Shown here one piece after another: positions 1 to 9,636 of a DNA stretch of 64,000 bases. Numbering within the stretch: position 1 is the first letter of the stretch; each line of letters starts with the position of its first letter. A program made the position numbers and the translations under genes. Where the stretch lies: contig NC_083679.1 of assembly GCF_030384665.1 (NCBI RefSeq), positions 124,001 to 188,000 of the forward strand. Reading direction: 5' to 3'. The DNA comes from Lodderomyces elongisporus (Eukaryota; Ascomycota; Pichiomycetes; Serinales; Debaryomycetaceae). The notes beneath the pieces were generated by a model, which was not told the origin of the DNA, did no database searches, and was given only the letters and a program-made list of their open reading frames with translations.

Positions 1-1
1 T

Positions 2-1735
2 TTACACTGAAATTTGATGCTTTGCAAACCTTGATTTCCAATCCCAATATTCCTCTAGTCTTAATTTCCCATAGTTTGCATAATCGAAATCTATGTTGGA
101 CAACTCACTCTGGATCATTGCCCAAATTCCCCAGTAAAAGCCCGGAAGTCCATAAAACATTGCAATTTCATTCACCAATTCCTTAATCTTGTCATTGTCA
201 TTTGAGTCGCCAACGCAGTCCAAGTACGATTTGCAAAATTCGAGGATTGTGGGGTTTTCTATTGTAGGAGTAGGGATAGCACTTCGATCGCAATCAAAGC
301 CTTGCCATTCGGCCAAATGGTTTGCAATGTCAAAAGCACGAGGTGCAGGTAACATGTATTCATAGTCGATAAATTTGACAGGGTTGAGGTCCACTGGTGG
401 TATAGAATGGGTATCGTTTAAATGTGATTTGGTGTTGTTAACATTGTTGTTGTTGTTGTCATCGGCGGGGACAATGACATTTCCCGATAGTAGATCACAA
501 TGGCATGAGACAATTGGTGATTGTACTTTTTCTAAAGTTTCTTGAAGCCAGCGAAACTCTTCTTTGACAACTTCTTTAAGGTTTGTTTCATTGACTTCAA
601 TATTAAGGTGTTGTTGAAAAGAGGCTATCAATTCCGGATTAATTGGTACAATCTCGATCCAGTCGTCTATCAATTCCCAGATATTGGAAATGAATCGTTT
701 CTTGGCATATGATGATTTCTTTTTCTTTGAAAAAGAGTTTCTTCTTGCACCGAGTCTTAAAGTCCTAATTTTTTCAACACCTTCTTCAATGAGTTTGTAG
801 TCTAAAGAGTTGTGCCAATTGCCCAACTGTTGAGCAATTAAGGGATAGATTTCAATATTGCTGAGTTCTCCTGGTTTCAAGGATCGACCCAGGAGAAAGC
901 CATAAATCATGCCATTTTTGAATCGGGCAAAAACGGGAGGAGCTAAACCGATAGAGTTGAGAATCATGTGTGAGATAAACTCTCTGTGTCTATCTATAAT
1001 GAGATTCGTACCGTGGCCATAGACTCGAATAAGCACAGTGGTTGTTGAGTCATATTCACATGACAAGAGCATATTGGTGATACCACCAGTTACTTGCTTC
1101 AACACCAACTTTCCTGGCTCCAGCCATTGTGGAAATACTCTCATTAATAATCTCTTTAATTGTTTATATTCATTTTCTAAGTTTTCATTCAAGTCAATGA
1201 CTAGTTTGGGAAAGTAGAGTGAAGAAGTTATCGACTCTGGAACACTCGATGGCGAAGGTGACGGCGATCTTGATCCCGCACGTGAGCTTAACCTCGACCC
1301 CAATCCAGCTTGCTCGTGTGAGTTTGCATTTGCTTGTGCGTTTGGGCTGAGGTATGACTGTGACTGTGACTGTGGTTGTGACTGTGACTGTGACTGTGGT
1401 GGCATCAAACCTGTCCCATTTGTTTCGCTTTCCAGGTCTGATAAGTTATTCAAGTTGTAAAGACGATTCTTGTTTTTCAAGTAGAGCTTATCGGGTAAAT
1501 AGGAAGCATCAATTTTCATCAAGTTGGCTGTTTTGAGAGCATTTTGCGCTGCCTCCTGTCCCTGTTCTAATTGACTATCGTCGAGTGGAGTAAAGTGTAT
1601 TTTCTGATTGGAAATGAAGCAATTTGCTGCTGGTAAAAACTCGTCGTTGGCTTCCTTTAAGGAAAGATGCGGCAGTTTAGAGTTTTGTCCATCAGAGGTG
1701 GTGTATGTAGTTAGTTTCTGGGTTGGAGAATCCAT
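2..1735 (-). CDS. CKI1: Choline/ethanolamine kinase (Cki1/Eki1 family)
   Basis: Predicted cytosolic kinase that phosphorylates choline and/or ethanolamine with ATP, the first step of the Kennedy pathway to phosphatidylcholine and phosphatidylethanolamine. The 577-residue protein is close in length to S. cerevisiae Cki1. The C-terminal half carries the family's phosphotransferase motif HCDLLSGN (about residue 410) and the downstream IDYEYMLPAPRAFDIANHLAEW segment (about 455), which hold the catalytic and Mg-binding Asp residues. An N-terminal low-complexity stretch has Ser-Gln dipeptide repeats and Ser/Pro runs. I chose the ATG at 1735; the open frame continues six codons upstream only from a TTG. 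The gene is complete, with its TAA at 2-4. The family is sure; choline versus ethanolamine preference cannot be read from sequence, so the symbol is provisional. Confidence 0.88.
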   Translation of the reverse strand: MDSPTQKLTTYTTSDGQNSKLPHLSLKEANDEFLPAANCFISNQKIHFTPLDDSQLEQGQEAAQNALKTANLMKIDASYLPDKLYLKNKNRLYNLNNLSDLESETNGTGLMPPQSQSQSQPQSQSQSYLSPNAQANANSHEQAGLGSRLSSRAGSRSPSPSPSSVPESITSSLYFPKLVIDLNENLENEYKQLKRLLMRVFPQWLEPGKLVLKQVTGGITNMLLSCEYDSTTTVLIRVYGHGTNLIIDRHREFISHMILNSIGLAPPVFARFKNGMIYGFLLGRSLKPGELSNIEIYPLIAQQLGNWHNSLDYKLIEEGVEKIRTLRLGARRNSFSKKKKSSYAKKRFISNIWELIDDWIEIVPINPELIASFQQHLNIEVNETNLKEVVKEEFRWLQETLEKVQSPIVSCHCDLLSGNVIVPADDNNNNNVNNTKSHLNDTHSIPPVDLNPVKFIDYEYMLPAPRAFDIANHLAEWQGFDCDRSAIPTPTIENPTILEFCKSYLDCVGDSNDNDKIKELVNEIAMFYGLPGFYWGIWAMIQSELSNIDFDYANYGKLRLEEYWDWKSRFAKHQISV

Positions 1736-3367
1736 TCTATATATTCTAATCAATTATTCTCTTTGATATAATATGTGTAATCGTTTATTATCGGCTTGTT
1801 TCTTGAAAAAAAATAAAAAAATTAATGGTTTTGGTCGCAAGATGTTGGTTGCTATCTTTGGAGAAATCAAGTGAATTAATGAAAATTGTTAGTTGATCCT
1901 GATCTAAATGTACGTGTTTCCTTTGATTGTAATGTATCCGAGTCAGCCGTACTTGGTGTCTAAGACTAAATTGTCAGACCCTATTCCTTTTTTGTTGAGA
2001 GGTGAGAGGTTTTGGAAGGAAATATATATATATATATATATATATATATCTGAAATTAGATAACAACAGCGGGTTTATGGAAGCTGTGAATTAATTTTAC
2101 CTAAACACACACAAACTCTCGCTCCCACTCTCTCTCACTCTAACACTCTCACTCACACACACACACACACCCTTTTTTCTCTTTTGCAAACTAAGAATAC
2201 CAAAGTGAAGCATTTAAAAATAAAAATAAAAAAAATTAAAAATAAAAATAAAGAATGTAAAAGGCAGAACGACAACGACAGACTAAGAGGAAAACATGAA
2301 AATAGTTAAATTCAATTCAATTTAATTTCACACCCTGACCATCCTCTTCAATCCCAAGCTTTACAAAATATACATGACAGTTATGGTGACACTAAGCCGC
2401 AGGAAAGTTATTCTCTAAGCCTTAAATGTCGACTAAATTACAAAAGTTGTGTAACGGAACTACATAGTTACAAGAAAAGGATAATGTTTAGAATTGTAAG
2501 AGAAAAAAAGAGAATAAAGGGCATACCGGGGCTGATGATGTTGTCATTGTTGTCATTGTTGTCGTTGTCGTTGTTGTTGTTGTTGCTGCTGCTGCTGCTT
2601 GTTGTGCTAATGATATTTGATGGTGGGGAGAAGGGGTTATTAAGAGGGGTGAAGTTGTGGTGTGGTGTCTTTTGACTTCTATATAAAAGATGAAATTAGG
2701 AACAGAAATAAAAATAAAAATAAAAATAAAAAAAAAATAAAAAAGAATTTGGGGAGAGAGAAAATAACAACACGAATTATCCTTTTTCTATTTTTTTTTT
2801 TTTTTTGAATCTCAAATTTTTTTATCATAAATTTCTTTCTTTCTACTGAACAAATTGCTTTTTTTTTCTTATAAAGATCATTTGTTGAACATTAGTATTC
2901 TTAACAAGAGTTTGCACCTACCTTTTGTATAGAATTGTTATCCACTATTGTGTATAATTCCGGCAACGACAATAAAATAAAGAGCCAACATGTAAATTAT
3001 CCAGACCTCTTGCATCTTCTACCTTAGTAGTCGCAGTATCCATCGGGTAAGCATCAACGCGTCCTTCCTGCTCAAACATGGAAAAAATAAAAATAATAAA
3101 AAAAAAAAACTTTATGAATATATGAAAAAGGTAGAGCCGCGACCGCAGTTCTGCAAAAGGACATTCATCCTAATACCTATACAACTTTGCAGCATCTACA
3201 ATCTTCCACCATCAACACCTGTTTAATCAACAACAATAAAGTTCATTTGCATCCTCAATTCAACTAAGCAAATACTTACCGCCTCCCGCCCCCTCCCAAC
3301 ATCCTTCCTAATTCCATTCCCCCTTCCCAGTCCCCACCCTTTTTCCACATTGATTCTCCTTTTCTAA
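1736..3367. other. Divergent intergenic region CKI1-PSF1
   Basis: Holds the promoters of both flanking genes. It contains a (TA)n tract at 2022-2049, CA/CT-rich repeats at about 2101-2170, AAATA-type A-rich repeats at 2217-2250 and 2706-2745, and a GTT/GCT triplet run at 2543-2600 that creates a spurious hydrophobic reading frame on the + strand. A pyrimidine-rich leader precedes PSF1. A short minus-strand frame at 2938-3079 is treated under findings. No RNA gene was recognised. Confidence 0.6.
3057..3062. promoter_or_regulatory. MCB-type element (ACGCGT) upstream of PSF1
   Basis: The palindrome ACGCGT lies about 305 bp before the PSF1 start. This is the MluI cell-cycle box bound by MBF (Mbp1/Swi6) at G1/S genes, which fits a replication-fork gene. 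Assignment rests on motif and gene function only. Confidence 0.45.
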
Positions 3368-4183
3368 ATGTATGGTGACCAGGCAAATAAACTCGTACTA
3401 GATGCAAAGCGATTCTCCAATTTGCCAAGCATACCTATGTACCAATCCGACCTTGTAAGAGATATTGTGAAAGAAACCAACGATTTGAATAAGGATTCCG
3501 AGTATTTACTCAACACTATGGAAAGACTACAAAACGAAGAAGAGAATGGAGAAACGAGCTCTCAATTGGTTGAAGATCAAAAAATCAATCAGTGTCAAAC
3601 CTTCGTTACCCATCTTTCAATGAGGCGCAACAAGCGATGTCTATTGGCCTACGAAAAAGTCAGGAGTGATAAGCTAGTTGAATTTTCTTGGTTAAATGTT
3701 GATCCCATGGACTCAGTTGCAGTAGGCAATGATATGGAGAGACTGGGAGCATCTACAGCAGGTGGCGCTGGACCAAGTGGGAGACCAAGTGGAAGTGATT
3801 CCAGGGCAAGTACCACAACTGGCACCACAGCCGGTACCACAAATGCTACTAGCAAAAACAGTATGACGCTTCCGCCAGCAAAATCTATTCCAAATTTTAC
3901 TACACAGTTGGACACAAACAATTTAAATCATTTCGAGCAAGATTTCTTCAAAAATTATCAAGACTTAATAATGAACTATAGACTGAAATTTGGCGAGTAT
4001 CTCGATCTCATGGGCGACCTTCAGCCTCCCACAGATATCTTCATCGATGTGCGGTGCCTAAAAGATGGTGGTGATGTTACCACCGAATACGGATCTTTCA
4101 ATTTGATCAAGGATTCGCAGTTTTATGTTCGAAAGAGCGATGTAGAGAGATTGATTCAACAAGGATACCTTGAAGAAATTTAG
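3368..4183 (+). CDS. PSF1: GINS complex subunit Psf1
   Basis: Subunit of the GINS tetramer (Sld5-Psf1-Psf2-Psf3), which joins Cdc45 and Mcm2-7 in the CMG replicative helicase in the nucleus. Recognised from the N-terminal MYGD..NKLVL.AKR block, the central RNKRCLLAY helix (about residues 86-94) and the C-terminal B-domain signature: DIFIDVR, the EYG.FNLIKDSQF.VR stretch and SDVERLIQQGYL at the extreme C terminus. At 271 residues it is longer than S. cerevisiae Psf1 (208). The excess is mainly a Gly/Ser/Thr-rich linker (about residues 125-165) between the A and B domains. The start is the first ATG and matches the family N terminus. It converges on MED11 with 135 bp between stops. Confidence 0.95.
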   Translation: MYGDQANKLVLDAKRFSNLPSIPMYQSDLVRDIVKETNDLNKDSEYLLNTMERLQNEEENGETSSQLVEDQKINQCQTFVTHLSMRRNKRCLLAYEKVRSDKLVEFSWLNVDPMDSVAVGNDMERLGASTAGGAGPSGRPSGSDSRASTTTGTTAGTTNATSKNSMTLPPAKSIPNFTTQLDTNNLNHFEQDFFKNYQDLIMNYRLKFGEYLDLMGDLQPPTDIFIDVRCLKDGGDVTTEYGSFNLIKDSQFYVRKSDVERLIQQGYLEEI

Positions 4184-4318
4184 AACAAAAAATGGAAATA
4201 AAAATAAAATACAATAAAATAAAATAAAATAACAAAAGCAAGATTACTGGAAACTGAAGATGAATTTCAAAAAAACAGGGCGGAAAAGAATAATATTGCA
4301 CATCTTTTACCCTATACA

Positions 4319-5086
4319 TTACTCAACCATTTCAAAGTCTTCATCTTTATCAGACGATTCGCCATCTGGCTGTCTGCTAGTGTCTTCCTTTTGCGGCTCA
4401 ACCACTTCAACATCTGCCATTATCTGATCACGAGACGAACCTGGTGTAGAACCTGGTGTAGAACCTGGCACCTCATTGACTCTATTGACCTCAGCCGCAT
4501 CTGACACTTCGGCTACGTCAGCAGCATTTGCTACATCTACCATGCTCTGATCTCGGTCATCAGCTGACGATCCATCTTTTTCCTGTTCTTTCTCATTATC
4601 ATTGTCATTGCTATTGTCATTGTCTTTAAATTCCTCCTTTATGTTGACACTGCTGGAATTTTCTTGCGTGGATGTATCTTTTTTTTGTTCATCAAGGGGT
4701 GCCGGTGCCAGTCCAGAATCAAATGGACTGTCTTTTCCCAATAGCTGTGCCATCTCAACCACTTCCAAATTTAGTTTCTCGCGTCCCAATAATGTGTTCT
4801 TTTGATCGACATTTATAGGTAATATCATTACTCCATCTTTATTCTTGTCATAGACTCCTATATTATCGTCCATATGTTTCACCTCCTTGCGTAGATTTAT
4901 AGCAACTTTACTCAATTGCTGATATATCGACTTGGTCTCCGATGCAAACCCCTCTTTGTCTTTTTTCGAATATGATTCAAATACAGTGGAAAAACTCTCA
5001 AGTAACGAGACGATCCGCGAATCAATCTCTGAAAGTGCATCTAGTCGATCCTGAATATAGTTCTGAGGCTTTACTTCTGAAGTCAT
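4319..5086 (-). CDS. MED11: Mediator head subunit Med11 with long acidic tail
   Basis: Subunit of the Mediator head module, which pairs with Med22 and links activators to RNA polymerase II and TFIIH. The first ~100 residues match the family: YIQDRLDALSEID at the start, a helix with QLSK...LRKEVKHMDDNIGVYDKN, then ILPINVDQK. Residues ~115-255 are an extension not found in the 115-residue S. cerevisiae protein. It is rich in Asp, Glu, Asn and Ser, with a DNDNSNDNDN run and PGST repeats, and ends in EDFEMVE. The ATG at 5086 starts the conserved region directly. It shares a 368-bp divergent promoter with FOL3. The tail looks disordered; its function is unknown. Confidence 0.88.
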   Translation of the reverse strand: MTSEVKPQNYIQDRLDALSEIDSRIVSLLESFSTVFESYSKKDKEGFASETKSIYQQLSKVAINLRKEVKHMDDNIGVYDKNKDGVMILPINVDQKNTLLGREKLNLEVVEMAQLLGKDSPFDSGLAPAPLDEQKKDTSTQENSSSVNIKEEFKDNDNSNDNDNEKEQEKDGSSADDRDQSMVDVANAADVAEVSDAAEVNRVNEVPGSTPGSTPGSSRDQIMADVEVVEPQKEDTSRQPDGESSDKDEDFEMVE

Positions 5087-5454
5087 TGTATTTTGGTATG
5101 TGTGTTGTATGTGTGTGCAGTTTGATACCTAGTTGACTAAAAGGTCCAGTGTTCAATCTATCCAAACATAAACACAATTCCATTATCAACTGTTTTTCAT
5201 TCTGGACTACGATTTCTCTCAATTCTCACCTTCGCCCTTCGCGCTTATATACTATTACAGTTCTTATTAGCACTATATAGGCTCACAAAAAACAAACAGA
5301 AAAGAAAAGAAAAAAGAGAAAAGAATGAAAGAATGAAAGAATGAATTTAAATGGGTCTTTTTTGAATACGATTAGAGAGTTTATTTTTTACAAAAGTCTC
5401 GAGTAATTGTGTTTCCAAATCTAGGAAGGAAAGAAAAGAAAAAAATAAAAGACT
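5087..5454. other. Divergent promoter MED11-FOL3
   Basis: A 368-bp shared upstream region. It contains TATATA-like stretches near 5245-5278 and an A/G-rich tract with a (GAATGAAA)-type repeat at 5323-5346, just upstream of FOL3. No other gene or clear operator was seen. Confidence 0.5.
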
Positions 5455-6729
5455 ATGCCCATTGACCTCGGGCTAGCACGAGTTTCGAAACTTCTTTCCC
5501 ATTTCAACAATCCTCACCTCAAATACAAGTCTATTCATGTTGCTGGTACTAATGGGAAAGGCTCGACATTAGCATATATTTCCTCCATATTAACTCAAAG
5601 TCGAATACGCAATGGAAAGTTCACTTCCCCACACTTGGTTGATATCAATGACTGTATCACGATAAATAATGAGACATACCTGCGAAGTTTCTTTGACACT
5701 GTGAACAAAAGCGTGGTGCAAATCGATAAAGAACTACAACTTAAATGTACCGAATTTGAACTCCTCACAGTAACTGCATTGCGTATCTTCGAGCTTGAAA
5801 AGGTCGATATTGCATTGATTGAAGTTGGAGTGGGCGGAAGGTTGGACGCCACTAATGTATTAACATCGTTTTATCAGGAGGATGCGAATGGAAACAGTCC
5901 GACTGGCGGAGTAATTGCAACAGCCATCACCAAGATTGGCATGGACCATGAAAAATTATTAGGCGATTCTCTTGATAAAATTGCCATGGAGAAAGCGGGA
6001 ATAATGAAACCACGAGTGCCATGCTTTGTTGATTCTCTGAATACATCCTCTGTTCTCAGTGTACTTTGCCAAAATGCAGAGACTGTGGGATGTCCTTTTG
6101 AGGCTGTAACTCCGGGCAGTGAGGACAACGATTTGATAGATTTGAGTCCTTTGAAAGGCGACTACCAAATTCACAATTTATCATTAGCATTGAGAATTAT
6201 CAGATCCATCAAACATAGCAACATCTCTTTGGAAAGCATTGCTCAGGGTATAAGACAAACAAATTGGCGAGCTAGACTACAACATTTGCAAATTAACAAA
6301 ACCTTTAGTGTTTTACTTGACGGAGCACATAATGAAAGTGCAGCGATTGAACTAGGGAAATATGTTCGTGATCATTACAATGGAAAACCAATAACATTTA
6401 TTATCGGAGTCACTAGGGGTAAAGATTTGAACGCAATGTTGAAACATTTGGTCAAACCACAAGATACAGTTATTCCCGTAAAATTTCTGCAGCCTGACCA
6501 AATGCCATGGATAAAGTGTGAAACACCAGAAAACATTGCGAAAATAGCCAAAACACATTGTCAAGTAGATGATACGCTTCAAAGTCCCTCCATCGAGGAT
6601 GCTGTATCATATATAAAAACCATTGAGGAGCAGCATGGCTTATTGTCGCCAGTTGTAATATGTGGCAGTCTTTACTTGTGCAGTGACGTATTAAGAGCAT
6701 ATGGGAAAGGTTACAAGCCAAGTGATTGA
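5455..6729 (+). CDS. FOL3: Dihydrofolate synthetase (Fol3 type)
   Basis: Mur-ligase-family enzyme that joins dihydropteroate and glutamate with ATP to make dihydrofolate, a step of de novo folate synthesis in the cytosol. The 424-residue length matches S. cerevisiae Fol3 (427) rather than the longer folylpolyglutamate synthase Met7. Visible motifs are the P-loop GTNGKGST (residues 31-38), the KFTSPHL substrate-loop segment that follows, and VGVGGRLDATN near 125-135. The C-terminal ligase domain has the LLDGAHN motif (about residue 285) and ends in VICGSLYL. The start is the first ATG and aligns with the Fol3 N terminus. Its few CTG codons sit at variable positions. Confidence 0.92.
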   Translation: MPIDLGLARVSKLLSHFNNPHLKYKSIHVAGTNGKGSTLAYISSILTQSRIRNGKFTSPHLVDINDCITINNETYLRSFFDTVNKSVVQIDKELQLKCTEFELLTVTALRIFELEKVDIALIEVGVGGRLDATNVLTSFYQEDANGNSPTGGVIATAITKIGMDHEKLLGDSLDKIAMEKAGIMKPRVPCFVDSLNTSSVLSVLCQNAETVGCPFEAVTPGSEDNDLIDLSPLKGDYQIHNLSLALRIIRSIKHSNISLESIAQGIRQTNWRARLQHLQINKTFSVLLDGAHNESAAIELGKYVRDHYNGKPITFIIGVTRGKDLNAMLKHLVKPQDTVIPVKFLQPDQMPWIKCETPENIAKIAKTHCQVDDTLQSPSIEDAVSYIKTIEEQHGLLSPVVICGSLYLCSDVLRAYGKGYKPSD

Positions 6730-6787
6730 GTAACTCTTAAACCAATATGCTGTGAAAAAGTGAAAACCCGGGTAATTAAAAAGAACA

Positions 6788-6825
<38 letters not shown>

Positions 6826-7569
6826 ATGGAAATGGAAAATAGACAAAGAAAAAGGAAATGAAGATTGAATAACGCACTAATAAACAATCCCATAGCAAGA
6901 TTTTTGTATAACATCACCGGTGACCCCTTGGCAAGTTTTGGTTATTAAAGTTTATATTAATTTGGAATAGCAACAAGTCAATATACAATACATTTTTAGA
7001 TTAAAAAATGAAGTTTAAAAAAGGGGGCGCTTTGAAGAAATAGACTTGAACATTCACTGTGAAAGGATGAAAAAATAGCTTTATATCATTTTTTACTATG
7101 TTTCGAACCATCTCTTTATAATGTACTGCTAGTGTAGAATATTAAACCTTTATCAATAAACTTTATTATTCAAGTCAATTTGATACTCCAGCTAAATTCT
7201 CTCTACTTTTATCGATAATTTTGAGTCATTACTTTATAGATGATTTTGAAGCAACATAGTTGTGGAAATATTTACTTTTTATATAGCCGCGCCAAAGGTT
7301 GACTAACAACTCAGTAGAGTTTTTTTTTCAAAAATTAAGTGAAATAAAGAAAGAAAGAAAGAAAGTAAAAAAAAATCGGTTATAAACCATTACGCGTCTT
7401 TGCGCGGATTACTTCAAATATAATCATCGTCATCACCATTCTCAAACAAGATCGATAGCCAAAACTCGTCCTCCTAGGGCATTGTCCAACACTGTTGAGT
7501 CTCTACAATTATCAACATATATAAAAAAAAAGAAAACCAAAATTGAAATTGAAATTGAAGAAAAATAAA
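6730..7569. other. Intergenic FOL3-CMR1 with GGAAAAT repeat
   Basis: An 840-bp region holding the FOL3 terminator and the CMR1 promoter. At 6789-6840 a 7-base GGAAAAT unit is repeated several times, with shortened copies at the end. The rest is A/T-rich. A GTTCGAA sequence near 7104 (minus strand) resembles a tRNA B-box but has no supporting cloverleaf. Confidence 0.55.
7392..7397. promoter_or_regulatory. MCB-type element (ACGCGT) upstream of CMR1
   Basis: ACGCGT lies about 175 bp upstream of the CMR1 ATG, followed closely by TGCGCGGA. Together they resemble a G1/S box, which fits the link of Cmr1 with DNA damage and replication stress. Assignment is by motif and context only. Confidence 0.45.
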
Positions 7570-9387
7570 ATGGCGCTTTCAGAGTTTGAGAGAAAGAGAC
7601 AAGAAAATATCAAACGGAATCAGGAATTGCTTTCAAAACTCAATTTGGACTCTATATCCAACAATATATCCAAAGAAATTGAAAGATCGTCTGCTTCTCC
7701 ACAGCCTCAGAAAAATAAGAAACGTGCTTTACGATCTGTTTTAGGTCGTGTTGCGAAGAAAGAGGAAAAAGCAAAAAAAGTCGTTGAGCCAGCTAGGCGA
7801 TCGCGTCGTATTGCAGGAATTCAATCTGAACAGGATAATCCTGAAGAATATGCCAAACATAGAGCTGAAGAAGAAGCTAGGGAACGTCGGAAACGTGAGT
7901 ATGAGGAATTGAAACGGACAAAACTATTTGGAGACTTTAACCTCATAGATTTGGTTACTGATAAGAAACATGGTGAGATGGTTTTTGAAAGTAAAGTACG
8001 CAACAACAGCAACGGCAACAACAGCAACAATAGCACCGAGAATGGTAGCAATAAAAGTGATGATGGTGATAATGACAAAGTAAAGATTGAAAGTGATGAA
8101 AATCGCAAAAATGAAGATGTCGATGTTGATAATTTGGTTCACGAAAATAATGAAGTCTTGAAATTAATGCAATCGCTTGGTGACAGGTTTTCTGCTGGCG
8201 ATTTTTATGAACAAATCAAAAGGAATGCACCTAGTGGCGATAAGTCTGTGGATGCGAAAAGAAAAGAATTCGATTCCAAAACCATATTTCCCAAATACGA
8301 TCCGTTGCAAATCGGTATTACACATAAACGTATCACTGCAATCAATTTTCATCCTGCCGTTGAGGATAGAATTGTCGCTGCAGGAGACACCAATGGAAAT
8401 TTGGGACTCTGGGCTCCAGACTCGTCATCATCGTCTGATGATGCAGAGCCATCCATCACTATATTACGCCCACATGGAAAAAATATTTCCAAGATAGTAA
8501 CCCCTCGAAATCACCTTGAAAAGCTTTATTCTACTTCGTATGATGGTAGTGTGAGGTCGCTTGATTTGAACAAATTATCCTCATCTGAGGTGGTTTCACT
8601 AAATGATAGTTATGGATCGGATTATGGTATATCGGATATGAATATTTCCAGTGAGAATCCCAACTTGCTTTATTTAAGTACTCTAGAAGGTGTGTTTACA
8701 AGGATTGATATTCGTGAAAAACCAAGAGATCCAGAATATTTGCGATTACATGATAAGAAAATTGGGGGATTTGCAATCAACCCACAAGCTCTGTACCAAA
8801 TAGCCACGTCTTCATTAGACCGATCAATGAGGATATGGGATTTGCGTAAAGTCAATTCGCTGATATATTCAGAGTATGAAGATCAAAGAAGCCCTCACAT
8901 GTATGGTAACTATACGTCTCGACTCTCTATTTCAACAGTAGGTTGGAACTCTGAGAACCGGTTAGTTTGCAATGGCTATGATGATCAGATCTGTATCTTT
9001 AATTACAACAAATCACCAGAAATTACTCTGTGGAGTGACGACTTTATGCCTGATTACAAAAGAACTTCTCGCAAGCAATCTGCAAACGAAGACGAGATAG
9101 TACTACCAAATAACCTTCTCCCAGTAAATAAAATAAAACACAATTGTCAAACGGGACGATGGGTGTCGATATTGAAAGCAAGGTGGCAAGAAGACCCGCA
9201 AGATGGCGTTCAAAAATTCATCATTGGTAATATGAAACGTGGAATGGATGTTTTCGATCAAGAAGGGAACATCCTCGGACATTTAAACGACAACATGGGA
9301 GCTGTGCCTGCAGTTTGTAGTTTGCACCCTACTCAAAACTGGGCAGTAGGTGGAAGTGCAAGCGGAAAAATATACCTCATAGAATAG
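7570..9387 (+). CDS. CMR1: WD40 protein Cmr1 (DNA damage-binding)
   Basis: WD-repeat protein that in S. cerevisiae binds DNA, acts in DNA metabolism and gathers in intranuclear quality-control foci on replication stress. The N terminus LSEFERKRQENIKRNQELL and the following RRSRRIAG segment are diagnostic of the Cmr1/WDR76 family. The C-terminal ~350 residues form the propeller, with clear blades around DRIVAAGDTNGNLGLW and ATSSLDRSMRIWDLRK. At 605 residues it exceeds S. cerevisiae Cmr1 (522). The excess includes an Asn/Ser- and Asp-rich insertion (about residues 145-190). I start at the ATG at 7570, because the family alignment begins there; an in-frame ATG nine codons upstream adds only a Lys-rich leader. 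Confidence 0.9.
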   Translation: MALSEFERKRQENIKRNQELLSKLNLDSISNNISKEIERSSASPQPQKNKKRALRSVLGRVAKKEEKAKKVVEPARRSRRIAGIQSEQDNPEEYAKHRAEEEARERRKREYEELKRTKLFGDFNLIDLVTDKKHGEMVFESKVRNNSNGNNSNNSTENGSNKSDDGDNDKVKIESDENRKNEDVDVDNLVHENNEVLKLMQSLGDRFSAGDFYEQIKRNAPSGDKSVDAKRKEFDSKTIFPKYDPLQIGITHKRITAINFHPAVEDRIVAAGDTNGNLGLWAPDSSSSSDDAEPSITILRPHGKNISKIVTPRNHLEKLYSTSYDGSVRSLDLNKLSSSEVVSLNDSYGSDYGISDMNISSENPNLLYLSTLEGVFTRIDIREKPRDPEYLRLHDKKIGGFAINPQALYQIATSSLDRSMRIWDLRKVNSLIYSEYEDQRSPHMYGNYTSRLSISTVGWNSENRLVCNGYDDQICIFNYNKSPEITLWSDDFMPDYKRTSRKQSANEDEIVLPNNLLPVNKIKHNCQTGRWVSILKARWQEDPQDGVQKFIIGNMKRGMDVFDQEGNILGHLNDNMGAVPAVCSLHPTQNWAVGGSASGKIYLIE

Positions 9388-9636
9388 AATAATATTATAG
9401 AGAAGATAAGAAACAATTTAATATGTTGAAGAAGAAATAAACTACAAAACGACATTAACGTTGTAGATAGAACATTTGAAGAATCGAACAAAGAAAAAAG
9501 AAGAACCAAAAGAATTAAGAGGTAAAAATTAAAAATTAAAAAAAAAAACAAAAAGATTAAATTCTGTAACTTTAAATTCCCATTCCAAATTTCATTAAAT
9601 ATTACATATATATACGTTCAACGACACAATCTACGT

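Noticed and set aside
1736..1753. Six-codon extension of the choline kinase frame
   Set aside because: It opens at a TTG with no family support; the ATG at 1735 is preferred.
2484..2675. Leucine-rich 63-codon + strand frame
   Set aside because: It is produced by a GTT/GCT triplet run and has no homologue features or start context.
3272..3280. ATACTTACC, identical to the 5' end of U1 snRNA
   Set aside because: The following bases do not continue as U1, no U1 stem or Sm site is visible, and PSF1 begins within 90 bases. Probably chance in a promoter.
7090..7125. GGTTCGAA on the minus strand, like a tRNA B-box
   Set aside because: No T-arm stem pairs around it, and no A-box, anticodon arm or acceptor stem can be drawn.
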